DNA from: Chromatium weissei
GTDB taxonomy: Bacteria > Pseudomonadota > Gammaproteobacteria > Chromatiales > Chromatiaceae
NCBI RefSeq assembly: GCF_016583765.1
Contig: NZ_NRRR01000004.1
Location: 124,001-188,000, forward strand
Direction: 5' to 3'
DNA: 64,000 nucleotides
Below the pieces are notes generated by a model that was not told the DNA's origin, ran no database searches, and saw only the letters and a program-made list of their open reading frames with translations. Each line of letters starts with the position of its first letter. Position 1 is the stretch's first letter. This document shows, piece after piece, positions 46,720 to 56,881 of this stretch. The position numbers and the translations under genes were made by a program.

Positions 46720-49700
46720 CAATTGCGACGATTAGCCCATTCTTCGAGCAGAGAATTGATTTCGTTTAACAGCTCGGATTCTTGATAAGGTTTGCCGAGA
46801 TAACGATCAACGCCGAGTGCCATTGCGTATTCACGATGTTTTGCACTGGTGCGCGATGTAATCATAATGATCGGCAAATCTTTCAAATGCTCGGCACGAC
46901 GAATATGCCGCGCTAATTCATAGCCATCCATGCGTGGCATTTCGACATCAAGCAATAATAAATCTGGACGATTTTCATCCAATAAAGTCAGTGCTTCAAC
47001 GCCATCTTTTGCTGTTAATACTTCCATATTTTGCCGTCGTAATAGCCGACTGGTCACACGCCGTACCGTGAGCGAATCATCAACGACCATGATGCAAATC
47101 TGCGGTTTGACTGCGGTGACTGACGCGGCGTTGGGACGATAACCAGCCACTGCGCCAGAACGCAGCAGCGCCAGCGCGTCAAGAATCAAGGCCACGCGTC
47201 CGTCCGATAAAATCGTGCCGCCACTCAACCAGCGCACTCGCGCCAATTGCGGCCCTAGCGGTTTGACGAGAATGCGTTGGCTTTCAATCAGACTGTCGAC
47301 ATGCAGCGCAACCCGTTGTTCACCAAGGCGAATCAGTAACAGCGGCAGCCAGCGCCGTTCGCCCAAATCGGGCTGTTGTGTCGCATCGAGCACTCCGCCG
47401 AGATACACCACGCGATAACGCTGATCACGCAGGGTGAAATCGGCGAGGTCGCCGCGATAAATATCGAGCAGCGTTTGGCGATTGATGCGCGTTGCAGCTT
47501 CAACCGTGCTGTGTGGAATGGCGTAAATGTTTTCACCAGCGGAGACTAAAAACGCTTCGATAATTGCCAGCGTCAACGGCAGCCGAATCGTAAATCGTGC
47601 GCCTTGACCGGCGACGGATTCCAAACCAATCGCGCCATTGGCTGCCTTAATTTCCGAGGCGACGACATCCAAACCCACGCCGCGCCCAGAAATTTGCGTG
47701 ACCTTTTCGGAAGTGGTGAAACCCGGCTCCAGAATGAATTGCAGCAGCGCGTCATCCGGCAATACCGTGTCTTCTGCCAGCATTCCCAAACTCACCGCTT
47801 TGCGCCTAATCGCCTGTAAATTCATTCCTCTACCGTCGTCGCTCAGGCTAATCACGGCATCATTGCCTTCCCGCGCCAGCGCCAGCGTCACCAAACCCTG
47901 CGCTGGTTTACCGTTTTTCACGCGTGTTTCTGGCTCCTCTAAACCGTGATCGACGGCATTGCGCAGCAGGTGTTCCAGTGGTGCGACCAGCCGGTCGAGA
48001 ATGGTGCGATCTAATTCGACTTCTGGCCCCTTCACTTCCAGTTGCGCTTGTTTACCGAGACTGTCCGCTGTTTGACGCACCAGTCGCTGCAAACGCGGCA
48101 CGACCTGCACAAAGGGCACTAACCGCGTGCGCAGCAGCCCATCTTGTAAATCATCTGCCAGCCGCGCCTGCTGCGTCAGTAAATCCGTGAATTCGCGCTG
48201 ATGCCCAGTGAGCATATCTTTCACACTCACCAAATCGTTGACCGTCTCCGCCAGACTGCCGGAAAGCTGCTGCAACCGCGAAAACCGATCCAATTCCAAT
48301 GGATCAAACGCATTGTCATACGCCGAGCTTTCACTTTCTCGCTGCCGATCAAAGCGATTCATGATTTGCGCTTGCGTTTCGATTTCGAGCTGGCGCAACT
48401 GCTCGCTCAACCGCAGCACGGTTTGATCCAGTTCACCCAAACTGAAATTAAACTGGCTATTCCGCTGACTCAAACGTCCGCGATAAATGCTGATTTCACC
48501 CGCTTGATTCACCAGTTGATTCAGCAATTCCGAACGCACGCGAATCTGGGTCGCCGCTGGAACCGCCGTCGCCGCCGCATCAAGCACGTGTTGCACGGCT
48601 TGCGGAGTCAACGGCAGTGCCGATTGCTCCGTTTCAGGCAACGCATCGCGCAACAGTTCATGCTGCCCAGATAACGCCGCCACCAACTGACTCATGCGCG
48701 GAATGGCTGCGCCCTGCTCCAACGCATCCACCTGAATCGACAGCGCGTCCACCGCCCGTTGTGCCAATTCCAATGTCGTGTCATCAACGGTGGCGTGATT
48801 CGCGCTCGCCGCTTTCAACCGAGTTTCCAACGCATGACTGAGATCGCCAATCGCCACCAAACCGGTCAGTCGCGCTCCACCTTTCAAGGTATGCAGCAGA
48901 CGATTGATGCCGTCCAAAGCCGGAATATCCTGCGGTGTCAATTGCCAAGCGCGAAACTGCGTATCGAGATGATCGAGTAAATCCCGCGCTTCTTCCAAGA
49001 AAATGCCCGCTGCTTCGGCATCCGGTGGTGGCATCACGTCATCATTCAGCACGTCATCCAACAATGGCTGGCGCGTCTCCGATGGCGAAATGGCGTGATT
49101 GAACTGTTCGTCAACGGCGCGTGCTGGCGCGGCATCAATCGGCAATTCCGTTTTCGATTCCGGTACGAGCAGCGGCGGCGATGCACTTTCTGCGTCTAAT
49201 CGCTGCTCAAGCGCCACGCCCAATTCAACCAACAGCGCCGCACCTTGACCGAGCGTGGGCAGTTCATTCACACGCAACGCAATCGCCTCAACTGCTCGCG
49301 CCAGCAGCGCCAGCAATGGCGGTTCAATTGCCTTGCCCGCAGCAATCGTCGGCTTCAAACACTGCTCCAGCGCCTTGGTCACCACCGCGATGGAATCAAT
49401 ACCCGCCATGCGTGCACTGCCAGTCAGCGTGTGCAAAGCGCGTTGCGTCGCTTCATCAATTCGCACCTCGTTCGCTGCCGACCGCTGCAAAAAGCTCTGT
49501 AATTCAGCAAGATGCTCATGCGTCTCCGTCTGAAAAATGCGCAGCAATTCTTCATCCGCGATAAACATGCTGTCGTGATCGGTGACTTGATCAGCCAAAT
49601 TCGTCGGCAATGCGGTGCATTCAACCGCGTCAATCACCTCCGCTGTTGCGACTGCGGCAACGGCATGGTCATTCTCCGCAGCCGCAGCGAGAGTGGCGCT

Positions 49701-51881
49701 GTGCAGCAACGCGGTGGCGTGATCGATAAAGGGTTGAATGGCAAAGGAACGCTGCTCAACTTGCGCCGTCAACAATTCCGGCAATTGCGCCACCGCTTCC
49801 GTCACCGCATTCAGCACCTCGACGGACGGCACAACCCGTTCTTCCATCACGCGATTCAGCAGCAACTCAAATGCCTGAGAAAAATCAGCAATTTGCAGTG
49901 CTCCGACCAAACGTCCGCTGCCTTTCAGCGTGTGAAAACTGCGTCGCAACATGCCGAGTGCGTTGTGATCCGTCGGATCGGCTTGCCAACGTGCGCATTG
50001 AATTTGTGCGGACGCGCTTTCTTCTCGCGCCTCTTCCATGAAAATTTCAATGAATTCACTGTCGTCATTGTCATTCGCAGCAACAGCAGTCGGCGATGGC
50101 GTGTTCGATACGTCAGACGGCAATGTCAATTCTGCTGGCAATTCCGCTGGCAATTCCAATTCGACTGCTTGCGCAGCATTCGTATCAGCCACGTCAAAGG
50201 TGTCAGGTAAATCAAACGTCAGTTTTGGCTCGGCAGCGACAGAGGTGACCGCTGCGGCGGTGGCTGCCAACGCCGCTAATGATCGACTGCCTTGCGCGAT
50301 GAGGTGATCACCAAATGGAACCGCGTCTTGCAGATGACCGATGAACAATTCAAGTGCCGCCAGCGCATCAGCAAGTTGCTCAAATTCTGCGGCGCTCGGC
50401 ATGTTGACCGTCGCCACATACCGCTGGGCAACCAGCGTTCCAATTGCATCCGCGAGTTGCGCGGCGGCATATTCGCCCAAAATCGTCAGTGCGCCAGACA
50501 CATTCAATAAATGCGGTCTCACGCTTGCCAACGCGTCCAGCGTGCCCTGTTCAACATGCCAGTTAAGAATGACATCCTTGACATGCAGCAGCTCGTAATT
50601 GGCTTCGCGCAATGTGGCAGCGGTTAATTCCGATAAATCAAAGGCTGGCGCATCTTCTGACGACAAGGCGCGCTGTTCTTTCGACAGATGCAGCGTGGCT
50701 TCAAGACTCAGCAACTTCATCGCCAAATCTTCCAATGGCGCTTGATTGTGTTCCACTTCTGTCACGACCAGCGCCAGCAATTCATTCGCAAATTCGCGCA
50801 AGCGCCGTGTCAATTCACCGCCATCGACCGACTCCAACGTATTCGCAAGTTGGTGCAACTGCTCCGCGAGCGCATGTTGTGCCGACTGCTCGGGCTGTGT
50901 TGCCAACTGATTGAATTGCAATTTAATTTGCGAAAATTCATGCAGTGCCGTTAGCAGGCGCTCGCTGTGATGATCATTGTCAGCAGCAGTCGCCGACGTG
51001 TGAGGTGAAGCGTCTTTCGGAAGGGTGTATTTCGTGCGGAGCTGCGTCAGCGGCGGCGCGCTAAACGTCATGCCATCGAGAAGGTTGATGAATTGTTCGA
51101 TCAAGACCAGCGCGTCCTGCGTCGGCACTTGCAATGGCGTTTGCGCGAGCGGTTTGAGCACGCGATCTAAATGCCCGAGCAGGGCTCGCAGCAGCGGATC
51201 AATAGCACGTTGCTCGTATTGCACCGCTTCGGTGAGTAACTGCGCTAAACGAAATAAATCTGTGAAAACATTTGCTTGTGGTACTTCGGCCAGCCGCGCA
51301 AACAGTTCGCCCAGCGTGGTCAAAATGCGATATTCAGAATCGCCGCGATACCACTCCACCAAATAGCGGTGATAGTGCGGACGCACCTGCCGCACGGTAA
51401 GCGCGAGTGATGCCAGCGTTTCCGTCGTCAACGCGGTTTCCGAATCGAACATCAGCGCGATGGTTAACAATTCGACCGTGCTCAATGGCGGCGCATTCCA
51501 CGCGGCTCGCACCGCATTGATACTGTTCGCTAATTGCAACGGCGGTTCCTGCGCGCCAGCGTCCAATCGATCCAAATGCGCCGTCAATTGCATCAGCGCC
51601 GCGCCGAGCACTGTGGCGTTGGCGGTCAAATTCGTGTCATCGGCTTGCGCCAACGTCTCCAACAGCAGCCGCATTTCCTGCACCAGCCGCGCCGCCATCG
51701 GCAACTGCAACGCCAATAACACGCCTTGCACCTGAGTGAGCGCCGGAATCACGGTTACGACTTGCGGTGCGACGTCCTCTCCGTGCGCAGCGGATTCAAT
51801 CAGATCACGCAGCGGGCGCAGGGTGGCGGCGATTTCACCTTTGACCCATTTCAACCCTTCAACCACTTTTTTCTCTGCCAT
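46719..51881 (-). CDS. chpA: ChpA/PilL hybrid chemosensory histidine kinase
   Basis: 1720 residues. The N-terminal half is helical and Ala/Leu-rich, followed by three recognisable Hpt domains centred on His in FHTLKGSGR (about 650), LHTLTGSAR (about 817) and LHTLKGGAR (about 996). Then come a CheA-type dimerisation and ATPase core (LLRNAVDHGLEEPE), a CheW-like domain (about 1435-1580) and a C-terminal receiver with phospho-Asp in LLLLDVEMPRMDG. It is the central kinase of the Pil-Chp pathway controlling type IV pilus use and cAMP. Pseudomonas ChpA has more phosphotransfer domains, and further degenerate ones may hide in the N-terminal half. The start at 51881 is chosen over an upstream TTG. 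Confidence 0.92.
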   Translation of the reverse strand: MAEKKVVEGLKWVKGEIAATLRPLRDLIESAAHGEDVAPQVVTVIPALTQVQGVLLALQLPMAARLVQEMRLLLETLAQADDTNLTANATVLGAALMQLTAHLDRLDAGAQEPPLQLANSINAVRAAWNAPPLSTVELLTIALMFDSETALTTETLASLALTVRQVRPHYHRYLVEWYRGDSEYRILTTLGELFARLAEVPQANVFTDLFRLAQLLTEAVQYEQRAIDPLLRALLGHLDRVLKPLAQTPLQVPTQDALVLIEQFINLLDGMTFSAPPLTQLRTKYTLPKDASPHTSATAADNDHHSERLLTALHEFSQIKLQFNQLATQPEQSAQHALAEQLHQLANTLESVDGGELTRRLREFANELLALVVTEVEHNQAPLEDLAMKLLSLEATLHLSKEQRALSSEDAPAFDLSELTAATLREANYELLHVKDVILNWHVEQGTLDALASVRPHLLNVSGALTILGEYAAAQLADAIGTLVAQRYVATVNMPSAAEFEQLADALAALELFIGHLQDAVPFGDHLIAQGSRSLAALAATAAAVTSVAAEPKLTFDLPDTFDVADTNAAQAVELELPAELPAELTLPSDVSNTPSPTAVAANDNDDSEFIEIFMEEAREESASAQIQCARWQADPTDHNALGMLRRSFHTLKGSGRLVGALQIADFSQAFELLLNRVMEERVVPSVEVLNAVTEAVAQLPELLTAQVEQRSFAIQPFIDHATALLHSATLAAAAENDHAVAAVATAEVIDAVECTALPTNLADQVTDHDSMFIADEELLRIFQTETHEHLAELQSFLQRSAANEVRIDEATQRALHTLTGSARMAGIDSIAVVTKALEQCLKPTIAAGKAIEPPLLALLARAVEAIALRVNELPTLGQGAALLVELGVALEQRLDAESASPPLLVPESKTELPIDAAPARAVDEQFNHAISPSETRQPLLDDVLNDDVMPPPDAEAAGIFLEEARDLLDHLDTQFRAWQLTPQDIPALDGINRLLHTLKGGARLTGLVAIGDLSHALETRLKAASANHATVDDTTLELAQRAVDALSIQVDALEQGAAIPRMSQLVAALSGQHELLRDALPETEQSALPLTPQAVQHVLDAAATAVPAATQIRVRSELLNQLVNQAGEISIYRGRLSQRNSQFNFSLGELDQTVLRLSEQLRQLEIETQAQIMNRFDRQRESESSAYDNAFDPLELDRFSRLQQLSGSLAETVNDLVSVKDMLTGHQREFTDLLTQQARLADDLQDGLLRTRLVPFVQVVPRLQRLVRQTADSLGKQAQLEVKGPEVELDRTILDRLVAPLEHLLRNAVDHGLEEPETRVKNGKPAQGLVTLALAREGNDAVISLSDDGRGMNLQAIRRKAVSLGMLAEDTVLPDDALLQFILEPGFTTSEKVTQISGRGVGLDVVASEIKAANGAIGLESVAGQGARFTIRLPLTLAIIEAFLVSAGENIYAIPHSTVEAATRINRQTLLDIYRGDLADFTLRDQRYRVVYLGGVLDATQQPDLGERRWLPLLLIRLGEQRVALHVDSLIESQRILVKPLGPQLARVRWLSGGTILSDGRVALILDALALLRSGAVAGYRPNAASVTAVKPQICIMVVDDSLTVRRVTSRLLRRQNMEVLTAKDGVEALTLLDENRPDLLLLDVEMPRMDGYELARHIRRAEHLKDLPIIMITSRTSAKHREYAMALGVDRYLGKPYQESELLNEINSLLEEWANRRN

Positions 51882-51911
51882 AGCTGCGCGACTCAATGAT
51901 TCAGCAAGCGT

Positions 51912-53927
51912 TTAGGGCAACCGGAATCCGGCAACCGAGCGTTGTAATTCACTCGATAGATTGGCTAATTCTTCCACCGATTCAGCGGCGCGGCGCGTGC
52001 CTTCGGTATTTTCCTCGGTGATGGCGCGAATGGCCTGCACGGTGTCGTTAATTTCCGCAGATTGCCGCGATTGGCGCTGGGCGGAGTCGGCAATGCGTTT
52101 GGTTAAATCCGCGATGTACGCCGACACATTTTCAATTTCGCGCAGTGCCTCGCCGGCGTTTTCCGCGAGATTTGCACCCTCCACCACGCCCGCGATGCTG
52201 TCTTCCATCGAACTGACGGCTTCATTGGTATCCGCCTGAATGGTGCGTACCAGAACCTCAATTTGTTTCGTCGCGTTGCGCGAATCTTCGGCCAGTCGCT
52301 GCACTTCATCGGCAACGACAGCAAAACCGCGTCCGGCATCGCCCGCCATTGCCGCCTGCATTGCGGCATTGAGCGCCAAAATGTTGGTTTGATCGGCGAT
52401 GTCGTCGATCAATTCAACGCTCTTGCCAATTTCCTGCGAACTGTCGCCCAACCGTTTGATGCGCTTGGCAGTTTCCTGAATTTGTTCACGAATTGCATCC
52501 ATACCGGTGATGGTATCGCGCACGGTTTGCGCACCGCGTCCGGCAACTTCCACCGAGCGCGAAGCCACTTCAGCGGATTCACCCGCATTACGCGCCACCT
52601 CATCGATCTGAATCGTCAGCGACTGCACCGCAGCCGAGGCTTGCGTAATTTGCAGCGCCTGAGTGCCACTCGCCGTCGCCAACCGCTGAGAAATCACGCG
52701 ACTGTCCTGCGCCGATTTAGAGACTCGGCTGGCCGTGTCGTTAATCGTCGTGACCAAACTGCGCAGCGCCTCAATTGCATAGTTAATAGCATCGGCAATT
52801 GCACCGGTTTTTTCCTCGGTCACCGTCGCTTCTACCGTCAAATCACCATTCGCCAAATCACCCATTTCATCCAATAAACGCAGAATTGCACCTTCATCGC
52901 GTGCCGCCTGCATTCGTGATTGTTCTTCACGCTGGCGCGCCGCATGTAAAATAAATAAAATCAACAGACTAAGACTTAATAACGCCAGCGCCGCAAACAG
53001 CAGCACCGCACTAGAACCGAGTGGAATTCCTAATAACCGCACGAATTGCCCGCCATTCCGATAATCAGTCACCAATGCTTCCAATGCGCTATCCAATTGC
53101 AATGCGTCAGCATCCAGCGTATTTAATTCTTCAATAACCGGCTGAAGTGTCTGTATCAATTGCAATAATGCACTACTCTCGGTGCGCAATGTGGCGATTA
53201 AACGCGTGATTTCTTCTATTGCGCTGCGTAAATTGGTGTCATTACGGGTTTTAGCGTATTCAGCGAGATGATCAAAGGTCGTCAGCAATTCATCGCGGTC
53301 GGTCGTGAAATCGTGAATTGCCTGCTCGGTTTCCGCGCCGCCTTTGGTGAGTTTCCATTGTGTGGCGCGAATACGTTCAATTCGCACGAATTGCAAACCA
53401 ATTTGTAATGCCAAATTGGCAGAAAAACCTTCGGCAATACTGCGATTCATCAGCGGTTTAAGGCTGTTTTGCAAATTAGATAATTGCGTTTCAAGTGTGA
53501 TTTGTTGCGGTTGCAATTCGAGTAATGCTGTTTGCGCATTTAAAATGTTTTCAACTTTTTTATCAACGCTTTTCCATGTCATATGCGCTTGATTTGCATG
53601 TTGAATCAGTGCGCTATTATCGCTTGTTGTGTCACTCACTAAATCTGCAAAACCATTTTCAAATTGATCATATTTACTTCGCAATTGCGCTAATGCACTG
53701 CGTTCTCCATGCCCAGCTTCTCGCGTGATTTTAATGAGATATTGCACCTGCGCTCGCCGCATTGCGGCATCAAGAGAACGATGCGTGTGAATGGCATCAC
53801 TTGCGCTTAATTGTAGATAGCTCCATAGCGCCAACGCCGCAAACAGTAATCCGGTTAGCAATAATGCAATTGCGGTCCATTGCGAACCTTTAAGGAAACC
53901 GCTTGCTGTCATCTTTCGCATCATCAT
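51912..53927 (-). CDS. pilJ: PilJ methyl-accepting chemoreceptor
   Basis: 671 residues. TM1 is at about 18-37, followed by a periplasmic PilJ-type helical sensor domain (about 40-300, with SLDAAMRRAQVQYLIKITREAG) and TM2 at about 304-330. HAMP and an MCP signalling hairpin follow, whose tip reads VVADEVQRLAEDSRNATKQIE. It is the sensor feeding ChpA. The start at 53927 has GGAGAG at proper distance. It is followed by chpA after about 30 bp. The extended TAIN... tip is typical of the non-flagellar class. Confidence 0.93.
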   Translation of the reverse strand: MMMRKMTASGFLKGSQWTAIALLLTGLLFAALALWSYLQLSASDAIHTHRSLDAAMRRAQVQYLIKITREAGHGERSALAQLRSKYDQFENGFADLVSDTTSDNSALIQHANQAHMTWKSVDKKVENILNAQTALLELQPQQITLETQLSNLQNSLKPLMNRSIAEGFSANLALQIGLQFVRIERIRATQWKLTKGGAETEQAIHDFTTDRDELLTTFDHLAEYAKTRNDTNLRSAIEEITRLIATLRTESSALLQLIQTLQPVIEELNTLDADALQLDSALEALVTDYRNGGQFVRLLGIPLGSSAVLLFAALALLSLSLLILFILHAARQREEQSRMQAARDEGAILRLLDEMGDLANGDLTVEATVTEEKTGAIADAINYAIEALRSLVTTINDTASRVSKSAQDSRVISQRLATASGTQALQITQASAAVQSLTIQIDEVARNAGESAEVASRSVEVAGRGAQTVRDTITGMDAIREQIQETAKRIKRLGDSSQEIGKSVELIDDIADQTNILALNAAMQAAMAGDAGRGFAVVADEVQRLAEDSRNATKQIEVLVRTIQADTNEAVSSMEDSIAGVVEGANLAENAGEALREIENVSAYIADLTKRIADSAQRQSRQSAEINDTVQAIRAITEENTEGTRRAAESVEELANLSSELQRSVAGFRLP

Positions 53928-54048
53928 TCGTACTCTCCACGAGAAACCATCCTGATTAGAGTTTCCGATTTAGAACTGTTTAGGAATAAAAAAGTTGTGA
54001 GTGATCGTTTGGTTTTGCACTGATTCAATGGAGTCACCACGAATGCCA

Positions 54049-54648
54049 TCATCCTATTGCTGCTTGAAACAGTGGATCACTAATTAATCGCGCCAGCCGA
54101 ATGACGGGTATTGGTGTGCCGTCGAATAGAAATGACGCATCAATATAGGGTTGGCAGGCACCAAATCCGTCGGGCACGATGGTTGTGCGGGTATTAAATT
54201 GAATTGATCGCATTCCAATTGCTTCGGAAACAATGAGACCGCAGGGTAATTCATCTTGCCGAATGACTAATACACGTTCACGACTGCGGCGTTCACGGCG
54301 GCGCTCGTGGCTGAATTCTAAGGTGGGTGACAGTGGCTGTGGTCGCGTGTGTTCGATGAAGGTGGCGAGATGAAAAATCGGTAGCAAAACGCCGCGATTG
54401 TTGGCAACGCCGACGAGCCAAGGTTTGGTTCCGGGAACGCGAGTGATGTCACGCGGCATTTCTAAAACTTCGGAAACCTGTTCGAGAGGCGTTAAAAAGT
54501 GCTGGGCGCGCACTAAAAACAGTACGGCAGTCCATTGCGTGGGCGGTTTGCTGGGATCGGGCGCGGCGGCAATGCTGATGCGACAACGCTCATCCAAATT
54601 GCGAATCAGCGCATGAAGATCGGTGCGTATACGATCACTGCGTGCCAT
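54049..54648 (-). CDS. pilI: PilI, CheW-like coupling protein
   Basis: 199 residues with a CheW domain (VLFLVRAQHFLTPLEQVSEVL, TRVPGTKPWLVGVANNRGVLLPI, IVSEAIGMRSI). It couples PilJ to ChpA. It is longer than flagellar CheW owing to an N-terminal helical extension and an Arg-rich insert (ERRRERRSRER). It starts 5 bp after pilH and precedes pilJ by about 120 bp. Confidence 0.92.
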   Translation of the reverse strand: MARSDRIRTDLHALIRNLDERCRISIAAAPDPSKPPTQWTAVLFLVRAQHFLTPLEQVSEVLEMPRDITRVPGTKPWLVGVANNRGVLLPIFHLATFIEHTRPQPLSPTLEFSHERRRERRSRERVLVIRQDELPCGLIVSEAIGMRSIQFNTRTTIVPDGFGACQPYIDASFLFDGTPIPVIRLARLISDPLFQAAIG

Positions 54649-54653
54649 GGTTG

Positions 54654-55079
54654 CTAACCACCCAGCAGCAGACGAATCCGCTCTAACAGCAGTTGACGGT
54701 CAACTGGCTTCACCAAATAGTCGTTTGCACCCTGACGCAATCCCCAAGTGCGGTCGGTCTGCATGTCTTTGGTGGTGACCATGATGATGGGAATTTCAGC
54801 GGTACTCGCATCACTGCGCAGCATTCGCGTGGCCTGAAAACCGTTGAGAATCGGCATGATGACATCCATCAGAATGAGATCGGGCTGGATGCGCCGCGCC
54901 GCAGCGACACCTTCTTCGCCATTCATGGCAACCTCAACTTGATAGCCTGCTTTGGTGAGAAAGGTCGCCAAAATGCGGGTTTCAGTCGGCGAGTCATCCA
55001 CCACTAACACCGTTTTTGATGGAGTGGCGACATTCGCGTTTTGATCGGAAACGGTCGCGTTCTGGAATAAGTGTTTCAT
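54654..55079 (-). CDS. pilH: PilH response regulator
   Basis: 141 residues, a single receiver domain with acidic pocket VVDDSPTE, phospho-Asp in LILMDVIMP and Lys in DYLVKPVDRQ. In Pseudomonas PilH counters PilG and affects pilus retraction or acts as phosphate sink. An N-terminal extension of about 22 residues (NATVSDQNANVAT) precedes the domain. Confidence 0.9.
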   Translation of the reverse strand: MKHLFQNATVSDQNANVATPSKTVLVVDDSPTETRILATFLTKAGYQVEVAMNGEEGVAAARRIQPDLILMDVIMPILNGFQATRMLRSDASTAEIPIIMVTTKDMQTDRTWGLRQGANDYLVKPVDRQLLLERIRLLLGG

Positions 55080-55142
55080 GTGTTGTGTTCGAGCCTGTCT
55101 ACGAATGATTCCGGTGCATTCTGAGCAACGGCGGAAAGCGGC

Positions 55143-55553
55143 TTAGGACGGTGACTCGCCAGCGGTGGCGGTGAGACGATTCATCTGTACCGCTTGCAAT
55201 AATTCCTCACCCGTGAAGGGTTTAGATAAGTAATGCTGTGCACCGACCAGCCGCCCCTTTGCGCGATCAAATAAACCATCTTTGCTTGACAACATCACCA
55301 CTGGCGTATGACGCAGTGCCGAATTGCTTTTAATCAGCGCACAGGTTTGATAGCCATCCAAACGCGGCATCATAATGTCTACAAACACCAGCTCCGGTTT
55401 GAAAGTCACGATTTTACCGAGCGCCTCAAAACCATCTTCGGCAACGCAGACTTCACAGCCGGCTTTTAACAACAGATTTTCCGCCGTGCGGCGAATGGTT
55501 TTACTGTCGTCGATGACCAAAATTCTGACTCCGCGCAAGTCAAGCGTCTCCAT
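55143..55553 (-). CDS. pilG: PilG response regulator
   Basis: 136 residues, a single receiver domain: VIDDSKTIRRTAE, phospho-Asp in LVFVDIMMPRLDGYQTC, and HYLSKPFTGEELL. PilG activates pilus extension and adenylate cyclase in Pseudomonas. The start at 55553 (METLDLRGVRI) matches the family; a longer upstream frame is not supported. First gene of pilG-pilH-pilI-pilJ-chpA. Confidence 0.92.
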   Translation of the reverse strand: METLDLRGVRILVIDDSKTIRRTAENLLLKAGCEVCVAEDGFEALGKIVTFKPELVFVDIMMPRLDGYQTCALIKSNSALRHTPVVMLSSKDGLFDRAKGRLVGAQHYLSKPFTGEELLQAVQMNRLTATAGESPS

Positions 55554-55707
55554 GATAAACCGCCACTTGAAGCTGTGCCGTCTCACGCGCACCCGTGCGA
55601 AAAAACAGGTGGTTAACCGGCAATACATAACTTCAGATTTGTACCACGCTCACAGAGAAGCGTCGATATTCACGAAATCATTCCACGAACTGCGGCAGTG
55701 ACACGCA

Positions 55708-56880
55708 ATGATGAATACACCTGATTATCACGGCAGCAGCATCGTCAATCTCATGCAGAGCATCATTCAAGCACGCGGCGGACGTGCTGATTTGCCGCCA
55801 CTGACCGCAGTGCCCGTGAACACGCTCGCTCATGCTGACAATCTGGTTCTGCTGGTGATCGACGGTTTGGGTGCGAACTGGCTGGCGCAACACGCGCCGC
55901 AGGGCATTTTGCAGCGCGCCTGTTGCACCACCTTGACCTCGGTGTTTCCGTCAACAACGGCTTCGGCAATCACCACCTATTTAACCGGTGTCGCGCCATT
56001 GCAACACGGCATCACCGGTTGGTTTACCTATTTGCGCGAACTCGGCTGCGTGATGACCGTATTAACCGGCAAACCGCGTTACGGCGGATTGTCATATCGG
56101 CAAGCGGGCATTGATCCGATTCAATTATTCAGACACACCTCGATTTTTGATCGCATTAAAACACCGAGCCTGATGCTTTCACCGCAACACATCGCCAATT
56201 CTGATTTCAATCGGGCACATGCCGGCGCGGCAACAATCATCGCTTATGACGGATTGAACGCGCTGTTTCAAAAAACGCTGCAAGTGTTGCGACAGCCACA
56301 GCGGTTGCGACGCAAGCGGCAGTTTCTTTATTTATATTGGCCTGCGCTCGACAGCATCGGTCATGCGCAGGGCATGAACAGCGCCGCTGCTGTCGCGCAT
56401 CTCGCGCAAATTGAACAAGAAATTGCCCATTTTCTCACCGCAGCAGCGGGCACGAATACGCTGCTGCTGGTCTCCGCCGATCACGGTCAATTGGACACCT
56501 CGCCCAGCGAGCGCATTGAGTTGATCGATCATTCTGAACTGGCTGATTGCCTGCTGCTGCCACTGTGCGGCGAACCACGCGCCGCGTTTTGTTATGTGCG
56601 GGCGAATCGAATCCACGCATTTGAACAGTATTGTCAACAGACATTGCACGAGCAGGTTGAACTGATTCCAAGTCGGCAACTGGTGGAGAATGGATGGTTT
56701 GGTTTTGGGACACCGCATTCGCAGTTCTTTGATCGTATTGGCGATTATTGTTTATTGCCGCGTGGACAGCGCATCATTTGCGACCGCCTGCCGAGTGAAA
56801 AACCCTACATTCAGATCGGCGTTCACGGCGGTTTGAGTGCAGCAGAATTGATGGTGCCGCTGTGTGTGCTCTCGGCTTAA
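55708..56880 (+). CDS. Alkaline phosphatase-superfamily phosphodiesterase (NPP-type)
   Basis: 390 residues without signal peptide. Motifs of type I phosphodiesterase/nucleotide pyrophosphatases are visible. The first metal Asp is in LLVIDGLGANWL. The nucleophile Thr is in VFPSTTASAIT, with GVAPLQHGITGWF next. LYWPALDSIGHAQG (Asp/His) and VSADHGQLDT (Asp-His) follow. Substrate unknown. It stands alone, divergent from pilG. Confidence 0.87.
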   Translation: MMNTPDYHGSSIVNLMQSIIQARGGRADLPPLTAVPVNTLAHADNLVLLVIDGLGANWLAQHAPQGILQRACCTTLTSVFPSTTASAITTYLTGVAPLQHGITGWFTYLRELGCVMTVLTGKPRYGGLSYRQAGIDPIQLFRHTSIFDRIKTPSLMLSPQHIANSDFNRAHAGAATIIAYDGLNALFQKTLQVLRQPQRLRRKRQFLYLYWPALDSIGHAQGMNSAAAVAHLAQIEQEIAHFLTAAAGTNTLLLVSADHGQLDTSPSERIELIDHSELADCLLLPLCGEPRAAFCYVRANRIHAFEQYCQQTLHEQVELIPSRQLVENGWFGFGTPHSQFFDRIGDYCLLPRGQRIICDRLPSEKPYIQIGVHGGLSAAELMVPLCVLSA

Positions 56881-56881
56881 T

